Part shown: one piece after another, positions 49,145-56,233 of the stretch
How positions within the stretch are numbered: the first letter of the stretch is position 1
How the letters are laid out: the number at the start of each line of letters is the position of its first letter
NCBI RefSeq assembly: GCF_036924645.1
Contig: NZ_JAZHRX010000001.1
Location: forward strand, 1,364,001 to 1,428,000
Direction: 5' to 3'
Length of the DNA: 64,000 nt
DNA from: Bradyrhizobium sp. AZCC 2176
GTDB lineage: Bacteria > Pseudomonadota > Alphaproteobacteria > Rhizobiales > Xanthobacteraceae
The notes under the pieces: model-generated
What the model was told of the DNA's origin: nothing
Databases searched by the model: none
What the model saw: only the letters and a program-made list of their open reading frames with translations
Made by a program: the position numbers and the translations under genes

Positions 49145-49867
49145 CTAAAAGCGCGTAGTCAGATTGGTCAGCCATTCCGGCGAAACGTCGACCAGAAAGC
49201 TTTCAAGCGCCTTGTCCGCTCCGGAAATGATGAGCATGCCGACGACAACAAGCAAAAGACCGAGCGCGGACTTCATTCCGCCGCCGGCGGCCAACAATCG
49301 GCCGCGCCAGCGCGCCATCGTTTCCCGGGAAAGCCATCCCAATCCCACCAATGGGAGCGCGGCGCCGACACCGAACGCAAGCATCGTCAGCGCGACCTGA
49401 CCAAGATCCCGGCCTTGGGCGGCAAGCAAGGATGCGGTTCCAAGTGTCGGCCCGACGCATGGGCTCCATACGGCTCCGAGCAGCACGCCGATCCAAAACT
49501 GTCCGACAATGCCGCTGGTGCGGCTCGTCGCCAACCTGCCATCGGCCCAGTTTCCGATCGGGCCCGCTGCAACTGCGATTTGCGCCTGTAACCGCGGCAC
49601 AACAAGCACGACGCCGATAAGCATCATCAGCGTCGCCGCAAGGTAGCGAAGTCGATCCGCATCCAATCCTATCGAGTGGCCGACCGTCGCCGCAAATAAT
49701 CCAATGCCGACAAACGAAAGGGACAGCCCGGCAGCCAGTGCCAAAGGTCCCTGACGATGACGAGATGCCGCGCTACCCAGGACGATCGGAAGTAGAGGGA
49801 GAACGCAAGGCGAAAGGATCGAAAGGATTCCTGCGAGGAATGCCAACAACATACTGCCGATCGTCAT
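49145..49867 (-). CDS. ccdA: CcdA/DsbD-type membrane thiol transporter
   Basis: A 240-residue protein with six hydrophobic helices. The family motif SILSPCVLPLLP carries the first redox Cys and AVWSPCVGPTLG the second, which together pass electrons across the membrane from cytoplasmic thioredoxin to a periplasmic partner. The start at 49867 (MTIGSMLLAFLAG) is chosen because the helix begins there. The thioredoxin gene lies 22 bp upstream on the same strand and is probably the partner it reduces. Confidence 0.9.
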   Translation of the reverse strand: MTIGSMLLAFLAGILSILSPCVLPLLPIVLGSAASRHRQGPLALAAGLSLSFVGIGLFAATVGHSIGLDADRLRYLAATLMMLIGVVLVVPRLQAQIAVAAGPIGNWADGRLATSRTSGIVGQFWIGVLLGAVWSPCVGPTLGTASLLAAQGRDLGQVALTMLAFGVGAALPLVGLGWLSRETMARWRGRLLAAGGGMKSALGLLLVVVGMLIISGADKALESFLVDVSPEWLTNLTTRF

Positions 49868-49889
49868 CGCGGGTTTCCCATCGAAAAGG

Positions 49890-50282
49890 TCAGATCGCTT
49901 TCCCGACCATCGCAAAGATCGAGTCCCGCTTGGTATCGCCGACCGAGCGCGCCTCTTCCTTTTCGCCCTTGAAGGCAATCAGGGTCGATTGCGTGCGGAC
50001 GCCGAAGCGATTGAGCAGATCCTTCTGGCTGTCGAAATCGATCACGAAATAGACGAGTTCCCTGAACCTGGGATCGGCCCTTAGATCGTTCAGGATCGGC
50101 GCCTGCGCCTTGCAGGTCGGACACCACGAAGCGTGAACTGCAATCAGGATTGGCTTGCCGGCCTTCTGGGCTGCGGCGAACGCCTTGGCATCGAACGCAG
50201 GGACGTCTTCTGCCAGCACCGGCGAAGCGGCGAGAATTCCGACAACGAGCGTGGCGCCGATAAGGGAACGACGGGTCAGCAT
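49890..50282 (-). CDS. Periplasmic thioredoxin-like protein
   Basis: A 130-residue thioredoxin-fold protein. Signal peptide about residues 1-24 (TRRSLIGATLVVGILAAS), with a paired arginine suggesting Tat export. The redox motif is WCPTC (Cys54, Cys57), in VHASWCPTCKAQ. The conserved cis-Pro region of thioredoxin is replaced near TQSTLIAF, where Thr precedes the expected position, so the substrate-binding loop looks non-standard. AAGGAGA lies 7 bp before the ATG. With ccdA it forms a two-gene reducing system like SoxW/SoxV. Confidence 0.87.
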   Translation of the reverse strand: MLTRRSLIGATLVVGILAASPVLAEDVPAFDAKAFAAAQKAGKPILIAVHASWCPTCKAQAPILNDLRADPRFRELVYFVIDFDSQKDLLNRFGVRTQSTLIAFKGEKEEARSVGDTKRDSIFAMVGKAI

Positions 50283-50515
50283 GATCTTCTCCTTATTGTT
50301 GATCTTGATGAACTTCGTTTCGGAAGCCACAAATGTTACGCGCCCGCGCCAACAGCGGCACGGGCCTCATGGGTTTCGCGGTTGGAGGTTCGACGCAGCC
50401 GCGGCAAAGGTTAGCGTTTCAGCGGAAAACGGCGTCGCCTCATGATTTTCAGTGCTTGTTGTTCTCTTGACGCCGACAAAGGATGGGCCGGTATCAAGCA
50501 AGTTCCAAAAAACAA

Positions 50516-50545
50516 GCCGCCCACCTGCTTTCGCAGATGGGCGGC
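50516..50545 (-). terminator. Terminator downstream of the DUF2852 gene
   Basis: GCCGCCCA-C-CTGC-TTTC-GCAG-A-TGGGCGGC forms a 12-bp stem with one mismatch. On the minus strand it is followed by TTGTTTTTT. It lies 131 bp past the DUF2852 stop. The rest of the 393-bp gap 50283-50675 shows nothing recognisable. Confidence 0.75.
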
Positions 50546-50675
50546 TGTATCGCCATCAGGCATCATGGGGGCATCACGCCTGAGGCTGAACTCTCACTCG
50601 CGACGGGCGCTTTACTTTTGACGCGCTTTCTTCACGCGAACCGGTATCCACTTCGCTTGAAAACGCTATGCGCGC

Positions 50676-51161
50676 TCAGCCCTGCTGCGGCTGGTCGTTC
50701 GGCGGGGTCGGACGCGTCTTGTGCTGCGCCATGAACGCGTCGAACTCTTCCTTGTCCTTGGCGTGACGCAGGCGATCGAGGAAATTCTTGAACTCGACCT
50801 GCTCTTCCTCGAGCCGGCGCAGGGTTTCCATGCGGTACTCGTCGAAGGCGCGGTTGCCGCTGGTGGGCGCGCCGAAGCCGAAGCCGCCAAAGCCGCGGCC
50901 CTCCATGCGGTTGCGCATCCGGTCCATCTTGTACTGCATCCGCTCCATCTTGTTCTGCCAACGATCCCCGTGACTCCAGCAACCCATTTTTCTGCTCCCT
51001 AGTGTGAAAAAGAGGAGGGCAAGGCCGATCGGCCACCAGATGATGAAGCCGAGGATGGTCACGGCGATCCAGCCGGGGTGCCAGGGGCTCTCAAGCATAT
51101 GCGGGCGATAGTGCTCTTCCGTCGGGCCGCGCCATCGATTGACATCTGCGGTGTAGGCCAT
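50676..51161 (-). CDS. DUF2852 membrane protein
   Basis: A 161-residue protein with one hydrophobic segment (about residues 27-55, PGWIAVTILGFIIWWPIGLALLFF) followed by a charged, helical C-terminal half. That half includes KMERMQYKMDRMRNRMEG and a Gly/Phe-rich linker (GRGFGGFGFGAP) before a coiled segment (FDEYRMETLRRLEEEQVEF). This matches the DUF2852 family of alphaproteobacteria, unknown in function. The ATG at 51161 is chosen because GAGAGG lies upstream; a longer GTG start exists. A 19-bp palindrome lies 35 bp upstream and matches one at the adjacent TetR gene. Confidence 0.85.
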   Translation of the reverse strand: MAYTADVNRWRGPTEEHYRPHMLESPWHPGWIAVTILGFIIWWPIGLALLFFTLGSRKMGCWSHGDRWQNKMERMQYKMDRMRNRMEGRGFGGFGFGAPTSGNRAFDEYRMETLRRLEEEQVEFKNFLDRLRHAKDKEEFDAFMAQHKTRPTPPNDQPQQG

Positions 51162-51195
51162 TTCCCTCTCCATGACGGCGATCACGCCGTTGTGA

Positions 51196-51214
51196 ATGTA
51201 AATAACATTTACAT
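51196..51214. promoter_or_regulatory. Palindromic operator in the DUF2852 promoter
   Basis: ATGTAAAT-AAC-ATTTACAT is a perfect 8-bp inverted repeat. A related 19-bp palindrome overlaps the start of the TetR gene at 51979-51997; the outer ATGT and ACAT and the AAA/TTT cores agree. This points to one repressor binding both. Confidence 0.7.
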
Positions 51215-51269
51215 ACCTAAACCATCCCGCGTTTTTGTCAAGCGTGCGGCTCGCCGCAGCTTCGAAAAA

Positions 51270-51980
51270 TTATTTTGGGGTGCCCCAGGGACCAGCGGGC
51301 GGCACTGGCGGCGGACCCGGCGGTTTGGGTTCCGGCCGGCGATCGGTCGGGAAGCCGAGGCCGCGCAGATAGATCAGCACTTCGGCTTCCAGGAGATCCT
51401 CTGGAGACATCGGCAGCTTGCGCCGCGCCGCATCGCCGCGGCCGAACAGCGAGGCCACGCCATGCGCCATCGACCAGATGTGCAGCGCCATCATCATCGC
51501 CGGCGGCCGCGGCATGCCGGGCGGCGCCATCGCGGCAAGCCGTTCGGCGGCGGCGCGGATGATGGCGAACGCCCGCTCGCTGGCGGCCATCAGTGTAGGG
51601 TTTAAATCAACCGGAATGCCGGATTCGAACATCGCCGAGTAGAACGCGGGCTCGTTGCGGGCGAAGGCAAGATAGGCCTTGCCTACCCGCTCGAACGCCG
51701 AGACCGTGTCCGGGCGGCCGTCGTCCCAGGCCTGCGTCAGCAGCGCCTCGAACTGCTCAAAGCCGCGCTGGGCGATCGAGGACAGCAATTCATCGCGGTC
51801 ACGGAAATGGCGATAAGGCGCGGCCGGGCTGACGCCGGCCATCCGCGCCGCATCGGCAAAGGTGAAGCCGGCCGCGCCCTTCTCGGCGATCAGGCCGAGC
51901 GCCGCCTGCAGCAACGCCTCTTTCAAATTGCCGTGATGGTAGCCGCGCTCGGTGCGGCGTTGTTCCTTGCGCCAGCTCAT
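51270..51980 (-). CDS. TetR family repressor with C-terminal Pro-rich tail
   Basis: A 236-residue TetR regulator. The helix-turn-helix occupies about residues 15-65 (LKEALLQAALGLIAEKGAAGFTFADAA in two overlapping helices, then SPAAPYRHFRDRDELLSSI). The ligand domain includes a TetR_C_33-like helix bundle. The tail (RRPEPKPPGPPPVPPAG) is Pro-rich and unusual. It is transcribed in the same direction as, and upstream of, the DUF2852 gene; two matching palindromes, one at each promoter, suggest that it represses both. Confidence 0.88.
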   Translation of the reverse strand: MSWRKEQRRTERGYHHGNLKEALLQAALGLIAEKGAAGFTFADAARMAGVSPAAPYRHFRDRDELLSSIAQRGFEQFEALLTQAWDDGRPDTVSAFERVGKAYLAFARNEPAFYSAMFESGIPVDLNPTLMAASERAFAIIRAAAERLAAMAPPGMPRPPAMMMALHIWSMAHGVASLFGRGDAARRKLPMSPEDLLEAEVLIYLRGLGFPTDRRPEPKPPGPPPVPPAGPWGTPK

Positions 51981-51997
51981 GTGAAAGGCTTTTACAT
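51979..51997. promoter_or_regulatory. Palindromic operator overlapping the TetR start codon
   Basis: ATGTGAAA-GGC-TTTTACAT is a near-perfect palindrome with the same 19-bp geometry and outer bases as the operator at 51196-51214. It overlaps the regulator start, as in autorepression by steric block. Confidence 0.65.
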
Positions 51998-52101
51998 GAG
52001 CCGGCGGAAAAGGTCACTTATTTTGAGGCCGTTAACCGGTGTTCATCAAGATTAACGGCGTGCGGCGCGACGCGGTTCCGGCCGGTTCCAGCCGCCACGG
52101 T

Positions 52102-52467
52102 CTAACCGCCCGGGATCGGGAGGACCGGCATGATCTCCACGCGCTCGCCGGGGAAGATCGCAAAATGCGGGTGGTTCTCGAACAGTTTCGCGGCGGCCTC
52201 ATGCGAGCCGGCGCGCACCACCGTGAAGGCGCCCATCTCGTTGGCGATGTCGGCAATACCGTTTGAATCGACCTTCTTGGTCTTGCCGAGCGGGCCACCC
52301 ATGGCGACGATCGCCGCCTGGTGCTTTTCGACCCAAGCTTTCCACGCCGCGATTCCCTGTTGCTCCCTGTCGCGCCGCTCAGCCTCAGACAGCGCATTCC
52401 AGGCCGTCATGTTCGCGCTGGTCTTGCTGCCGAGGAAGACGGCGAGGAACGTATCGTTGGTGCTCAT
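52102..52467 (-). CDS. Hypothetical YciI-like protein
   Basis: A 121-residue soluble protein. The fold resembles the dimeric alpha+beta barrel (YCII): MSTNDTFLAVFLGSKTS at the first strand, then a helix, FTVVRAGSHEAAAKLFENHP and FPGERVEIMPVLPIPGG as the last strand. It lacks the DGPF motif, so it is a divergent relative or a different family. GGAG-rich sequence precedes its ATG. Two YciI/DGPF genes lie just upstream on the same strand. Confidence 0.72.
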   Translation of the reverse strand: MSTNDTFLAVFLGSKTSANMTAWNALSEAERRDREQQGIAAWKAWVEKHQAAIVAMGGPLGKTKKVDSNGIADIANEMGAFTVVRAGSHEAAAKLFENHPHFAIFPGERVEIMPVLPIPGG

Positions 52468-52553
52468 GGGGTTTCTCCTCCCTTGTGGTTGACGGATCGC
52501 GATAGGCTCTCAACTAACGGCGTGCGCAGCTCTGTTGCAGCGGCCTTTCGGAC

Positions 52554-52979
52554 TCATTGCGCCTTGTGCGCATTTCCCTTCTGCAGCTCGTCGAAGCCCT
52601 TGGCTGCCTGTTGCACTTCTTCCGAGAAATCGGCCATCTCCTGCACCTGGCGGATCTCGATGATTTCGTTCTCGGAGGCCGGGCACTTCTTTGCCCAGGC
52701 GATCGCCTCCTCGCGCGACTTCACGTTGATCATCCAGTAGCCGCCGAGCACTTCCTTGGCCTCGGTGAAGGGACCGTCGGTGACGACAGGCTTGCCGGCG
52801 GCGAAGGAAACCCGCGCGCCCATCGACGGCGGATGCAGCCCGTCGAGCGCGATCAGCACGCCGGCCTCTTTGAGCGCCTCGTTGTATTTCATCATCGCCT
52901 TGACCCGTTCAGGGTCGAGCTGGACATCCGGCGGCGCGGTCTCATAGCCCAGGGGGATCATCAGCATCATGAATCGCAT
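52554..52979 (-). CDS. YciI/DGPF domain protein
   Basis: A 141-residue YCII-related protein with the motif TDGPFTEAKEVLGGYW, which defines the DGPF group, and the usual first strand MRFMMLMIPLGYE and last strand IEIRQVQEM. Members are thought to be stress-related and are commonly encoded next to ECF42-type sigma factors, but the catalytic role is unknown. It has a cognate-looking relative directly upstream (53111-53527). Confidence 0.9.
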   Translation of the reverse strand: MRFMMLMIPLGYETAPPDVQLDPERVKAMMKYNEALKEAGVLIALDGLHPPSMGARVSFAAGKPVVTDGPFTEAKEVLGGYWMINVKSREEAIAWAKKCPASENEIIEIRQVQEMADFSEEVQQAAKGFDELQKGNAHKAQ

Positions 52980-53003
52980 GGTGGGTGTCCTTTGCGCTGC
53001 GTT

Positions 53004-53099
53004 GTCATTCCGGGGCGCGAAGCGAACCCGGAATCTCGAGATTCCCCGATGCGCAATTGCGCATCTGAGGTCTGGTCCTTCGGACCATCCCGGAATGAC
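53004..53099. repeat. Dispersed palindromic repeat, copy 2
   Basis: The element is bounded by GTCATTCCGGG and CCCGGAATGAC like copy 1 at 14073-14196, but in the opposite orientation, and is about 30 bp shorter. The shared internal segment includes GCGCAATTGCGC and TCTCGAGA. It lies between two co-directional DGPF genes and might interrupt their co-transcription. Confidence 0.8.
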
Positions 53100-53110
53100 G
53101 GTGGATGGAC

Positions 53111-53527
53111 TTATTTCTTCGCGGCCTGCGCGCGCAGGCGCTCTTCCTGCTCGCGCAGTTCGGGGGTCAGCGCTTCGCCGAAATCCTCCGCGGCAAACAC
53201 CTGGCGGATCTCGATCTCGTCGCCATCGAGGAACGGGGCGCGCTTCATCCAGTCGATCGCGTCATCCAGCGACTTGGTGTTGATCAGCCAGAATCCGGCG
53301 ACCAGATCGCCGGAGAGCGGGAACGGCCCGCGGCTGACGCCGCCCTGCCCGCTGCCATACTTGATCCGGGCACCCTTCGCGGTCGGATGCAGGCCCTCGC
53401 CCGCCTCCATCACGCCGGCCTTCACCAATTCCTCGTTGAACTTGCCCATCGCGGTCAGCAGTTCCGTGCTCGGCATCACGCCGGCTTCCGAATCCTTGCT
53501 GGCCTTCACAATCACCATGAATCGCAT
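53111..53527 (-). CDS. YciI family protein, variant DGPF motif
   Basis: A 138-residue YCII-related protein: MRFMVIVKASKDSEAG at the start, AKGARIKYGSGQGG and IEIRQVFAAEDFGEAL later. The signature is changed to SRGPFPLSGDLVAGFW, so Asp of DGPF is replaced by Arg. The protein is otherwise typical. I chose the ATG at 53527 (MRFMV), which matches family starts. It is followed by another DGPF gene on the same strand, with a dispersed repeat between. Confidence 0.88.
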   Translation of the reverse strand: MRFMVIVKASKDSEAGVMPSTELLTAMGKFNEELVKAGVMEAGEGLHPTAKGARIKYGSGQGGVSRGPFPLSGDLVAGFWLINTKSLDDAIDWMKRAPFLDGDEIEIRQVFAAEDFGEALTPELREQEERLRAQAAKK

Positions 53528-53721
53528 CGTTATTCTCCGTTGTGATCCTCTTGGGCCGGCTGCTGTCACGTCGGCCTTCGTCAACAAGACGAGCGGGCTT
53601 TTACGCCGCCGACATGTCGGTGAAAATTATTTTTGGAGTAATCGTGCCCCCGGGCGCGGCGCAGCAAGCCGCTCAGCAGCTTATGGTCGTGCATCGCGTC
53701 CGGGGGCGAAGCAAACAGCAA

Positions 53722-54090
53722 CTACCCCGGCTGCCTGACGAAATTGCCGTTTTGGTAGGTCGCGCCGAAATAGACGTCGATGCGTCTTACCTTGTCGCCA
53801 TCGAAAACGAAGAATTCGGTATTGCGGAAGCTTCGGCCACCTTTGGCTACGCAGCGATAGGTCACAAAGACTTCATCGCCGTCGACGACGATTTTCTCCA
53901 GTTCGTGCCGTTCGATCCACTCGCTGCCCTTCCAGCACCGCTCGAAATAGGTCGGCTTGTCGATGTTGTCGTCATAAGGGCTGGTGAAGCGGAAATCGTC
54001 GCTGAGCGCGGCCTCCACCAACTGGCGGTTGTTGGCCAGATAGGCCGCAAAAATCGCGCGAATGCTATCCGCCCTGTCGATCGCTGCCAT
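53722..54090 (-). CDS. SnoaL/NTF2-like protein
   Basis: A 122-residue protein with the NTF2-like cone fold: DSIRAIFAAYLANNRQLVEAALSDDF, FTSPYDDNIDKPTYFERCW, then strands FVTYRCVAKGGRSFRNTEFFVF and DKVRRIDVYFG. Such proteins may be small enzymes (isomerases, hydrolases) or ligand-binding; no catalytic residue can be assigned. The GST gene is 12 bp upstream on the same strand, suggesting an operon. Confidence 0.82.
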   Translation of the reverse strand: MAAIDRADSIRAIFAAYLANNRQLVEAALSDDFRFTSPYDDNIDKPTYFERCWKGSEWIERHELEKIVVDGDEVFVTYRCVAKGGRSFRNTEFFVFDGDKVRRIDVYFGATYQNGNFVRQPG

Positions 54091-54102
54091 TCAATGTTCC
54101 TC

Positions 54103-54756
54103 TCAAGGCTCCTTCGGTACCATCTGGAAATACGGCTCCGCCTCCCTCATCACGCGCGCGAATGAGGGACGCGCCTTCAGCCGCTCGAGATAGGCCGCGA
54201 GATTCCTGTTCGCGTCGCCGAACGGCTCGGCCATGCTGCCGTAGAACAGCGACGGCGCGGCGGCGCAGTCGGCGAGGCTGAAATCCGCGCCCATCGCCCA
54301 GGCGCCGCCTGCCATCTGCTGCTCGATCATGGCGTAGGATATCCGCAACTGCGCGCGTGCTTCCTCGACGCCGTGCGGATCTCGTTTCCCTTCAGGCCGC
54401 AGCCGGTCTGTCATGATCTTCTGCATCGGCAGATGCACATAGAGATCGTAGAAGCGGTCGCGCAGCCGCGTCTGCAAGGCGCGGGTGGGATCGTCAGGGA
54501 TGAAGCGCGTGCGGCCGCCATAGTTTCGGTCGAGATATTCGATGATGATGCTGGATTCCGGCACGGTCTCGCTCCGCGCATCGTCGCGCAGTACCGGAAA
54601 TTTGCCGATGCCCCACAGCTTCACCAGCGCGGCGCGCTCGGCGGGATTGCCGAGATCGACCTGGTTCGGCGTGAACGGAATGTCGTTCTCGTACAGCGCG
54701 ATCAGCGCCTTCCAGCAGTACGAGGCCAGCGGATGGAAATGCAGGGTGAGCGACAT
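54103..54756 (-). CDS. Glutathione S-transferase family protein
   Basis: A 217-residue protein with the N-terminal thioredoxin-like domain (MSLTLHFHPLASYCWKALIALYENDI) containing the beta-class Ser/Tyr/Cys region, the cis-Pro motif FPVLRDD, and SSIIIEYLDRNYGG for glutathione binding. The C-terminal helical domain has the hydrophobic staple-type motif GADFSLADCAAAPSLFY. It conjugates glutathione to electrophiles, or acts as a redox chaperone. It is followed by the SnoaL-like gene in the same operon, and is preceded by tandem repeats. Confidence 0.9.
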   Translation of the reverse strand: MSLTLHFHPLASYCWKALIALYENDIPFTPNQVDLGNPAERAALVKLWGIGKFPVLRDDARSETVPESSIIIEYLDRNYGGRTRFIPDDPTRALQTRLRDRFYDLYVHLPMQKIMTDRLRPEGKRDPHGVEEARAQLRISYAMIEQQMAGGAWAMGADFSLADCAAAPSLFYGSMAEPFGDANRNLAAYLERLKARPSFARVMREAEPYFQMVPKEP

Positions 54757-54766
54757 GAAAATCTCC

Positions 54767-54838
54767 AGGTATCGACGGGCCTTGCCCGCGAGGTATCGAC
54801 GGGCTTTGCCCGCGAGGTATCGACGGGCCTTGCCCGCA
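54767..54838. repeat. Three tandem copies of a 24-bp unit
   Basis: Three successive 24-bp units, each beginning AGGTATCGACGGGC and ending TTGCCCGC, differ at one or two bases. Each contains CGGGC-N3-GCCCG, a small hairpin. They fill the gap between the GST gene and the DHFR-like gene. There are no spacers, so it is not CRISPR. Confidence 0.85.
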
Positions 54839-54844
54839 AGGCGA

Positions 54845-55390
54845 TCAGGGGGCGGGCACGTAGCGCAGGATCACGACGCCGGTCGACAATGGCCGGCTGT
54901 CAATCAGCTTCAGCTTGCGCTTTTCGCCCGGCTTGAACAGCGGCGTTCCGCCGCCGAGGATGACCGGGTTCAGCGCGATGCGGAACTCGTCGATCAAGCC
55001 GTGCGGGATCAGGCTGTCGGCAAGATCAGCGCTGCCGAACAGAAAAATATCCTTGGCGCTGTCGCGTTTCAGCCTGGCGACGGTCTCGGGCACGTCAGCG
55101 CTGAACATCTGCGTGTTGTTCCAGTCGGACTTTTTCACCGTGCGGGAGAAGACGTATTTCGGCGCGGCGTTCATGAAATCGGCGACCTCGCCGGTCGCGC
55201 TAGGCCAATGGTTCGCCATCAACTCGTAGGTGACCCGGCCGAACAGCAGTCCGCCGGCGGCGTGCAACTGCTCAATACCCAATTGCTCGAGTTCGTCGCC
55301 CCAGACATCGGAATGCCAGGAAATGTCCCGGTTCGGGCCTTCGACGAAACCATCCAGCGTCATCAGGTTCCACATGATCAACTTCGCCAT
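54845..55390 (-). CDS. Dihydrofolate reductase family protein
   Basis: A 181-residue protein with the RibD C-terminal/DHFR-like fold: MAKLIMWNLMTLDGFVEGPN at the start, LLFGRVTYELMANHW and DIFLFGSADLADSLIPHGLIDEF, ending RYVPAP. These proteins bind NADPH; substrates are usually unknown. ATG 55390 has GGGAGGTG upstream. It is divergent from the HxlR regulator, and two TGCAA-type palindromes lie in the shared promoter region, so it is probably the regulator's target. Confidence 0.88.
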   Translation of the reverse strand: MAKLIMWNLMTLDGFVEGPNRDISWHSDVWGDELEQLGIEQLHAAGGLLFGRVTYELMANHWPSATGEVADFMNAAPKYVFSRTVKKSDWNNTQMFSADVPETVARLKRDSAKDIFLFGSADLADSLIPHGLIDEFRIALNPVILGGGTPLFKPGEKRKLKLIDSRPLSTGVVILRYVPAP

Positions 55391-55422
55391 CGCGACACCT
55401 CCCTTGAAAACTGATTGCGATT

Positions 55423-55463
55423 TGCAACTGGTTGCATCCTGAGACAACTGGTGCAATATTGCA
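55423..55463. promoter_or_regulatory. Two palindromic operator candidates for the HxlR regulator
   Basis: TGCAAC-TG-GTTGCA (55423-55436) and TGCAATATTGCA (55452-55463) are both perfect palindromes sharing the half-site TGCAA. They lie between the divergent DHFR-like gene and the HxlR gene. Confidence 0.65.
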
Positions 55464-55505
55464 AGCAGTTTTTTGGGGCGTTCTGACGCCCGTCTGGAAC
55501 CGAAC

Positions 55506-56018
55506 ATGACCGACACCAGCCGCTCCGGCTGCCCGATCAATCTCTCGCTGGAAGTACTCGGCGATAAATGGAGCCTGCTGATCATCCGCGACATGATGTT
55601 CGGCAACCGGCGGCACTTTCGCGAGCTGTTGACGAAATCAGAGGAAGGTATCTCCTCCAACATCCTCGCCGACCGGCTGAAGACGCTGCTCGACGAAAAG
55701 ATCATTACCCGCGAGGACGATCCTACGCACAAGCAAAAGGGAATCTATTCGCTGACGGAGCAAGGCATCGAGCTGCTCCCCATTCTCGCGCAGATGGCAG
55801 CCTGGGGTTACAAATATCTCCCCGTCAGCGACGAGCTCGGCATCCGCGCGGGGCTGCTCAGCGAGGGCGGACCGAAACTATGGGCGGAGTTCATGGACGA
55901 GTTGCGCGAAAGCCATCTCGGCGTGAAGCGGCGCAAGCGAACGGGACCGTCGGTCGGCGAGCGGTTACAGGCGGCGTATGAGAGCGTGGTGCGCCGCAAA
56001 CAGGTATTGCCGACTTGA
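55506..56018 (+). CDS. HxlR family winged-helix regulator
   Basis: A 170-residue regulator with the HxlR signature: CPINLSLEVLGDKWSLLIIRDM with the conserved Cys near the N-terminus, FRELLTKSEEGISSNILADRL, and YSLTEQGIELLPIL. Many HxlR proteins sense electrophiles or quinones through that Cys. The C-terminal 60 residues are an extension of uncertain role. ATG 55506 is chosen since the family starts there. It probably controls the divergent DHFR-like gene via the two palindromes. Confidence 0.9.
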   Translation: MTDTSRSGCPINLSLEVLGDKWSLLIIRDMMFGNRRHFRELLTKSEEGISSNILADRLKTLLDEKIITREDDPTHKQKGIYSLTEQGIELLPILAQMAAWGYKYLPVSDELGIRAGLLSEGGPKLWAEFMDELRESHLGVKRRKRTGPSVGERLQAAYESVVRRKQVLPT

Positions 56019-56233
56019 TCCAGGCCGGCGCTTTGCGCTCGTACAGCGCGTGACGCCGCACAGATGTACCTTCCAGGTCTATGTTTTTACAATGTTATCC
56101 GTCATCTTACGGAGAACAGCGTTAACGAATTCTTCTTTCCTTCGGATCAATTGTCCCATTCCTGGGCGATGAGGCTCGAACCGGCATTTGATCACAGCCT
56201 CACCAATTCACATCACTTTGGACGGGGTTGCTC

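Noticed and set aside
54767..54838. Tandem 24-bp units as a CRISPR array
   Set aside because: No spacers between repeats and no cas genes anywhere in the window.
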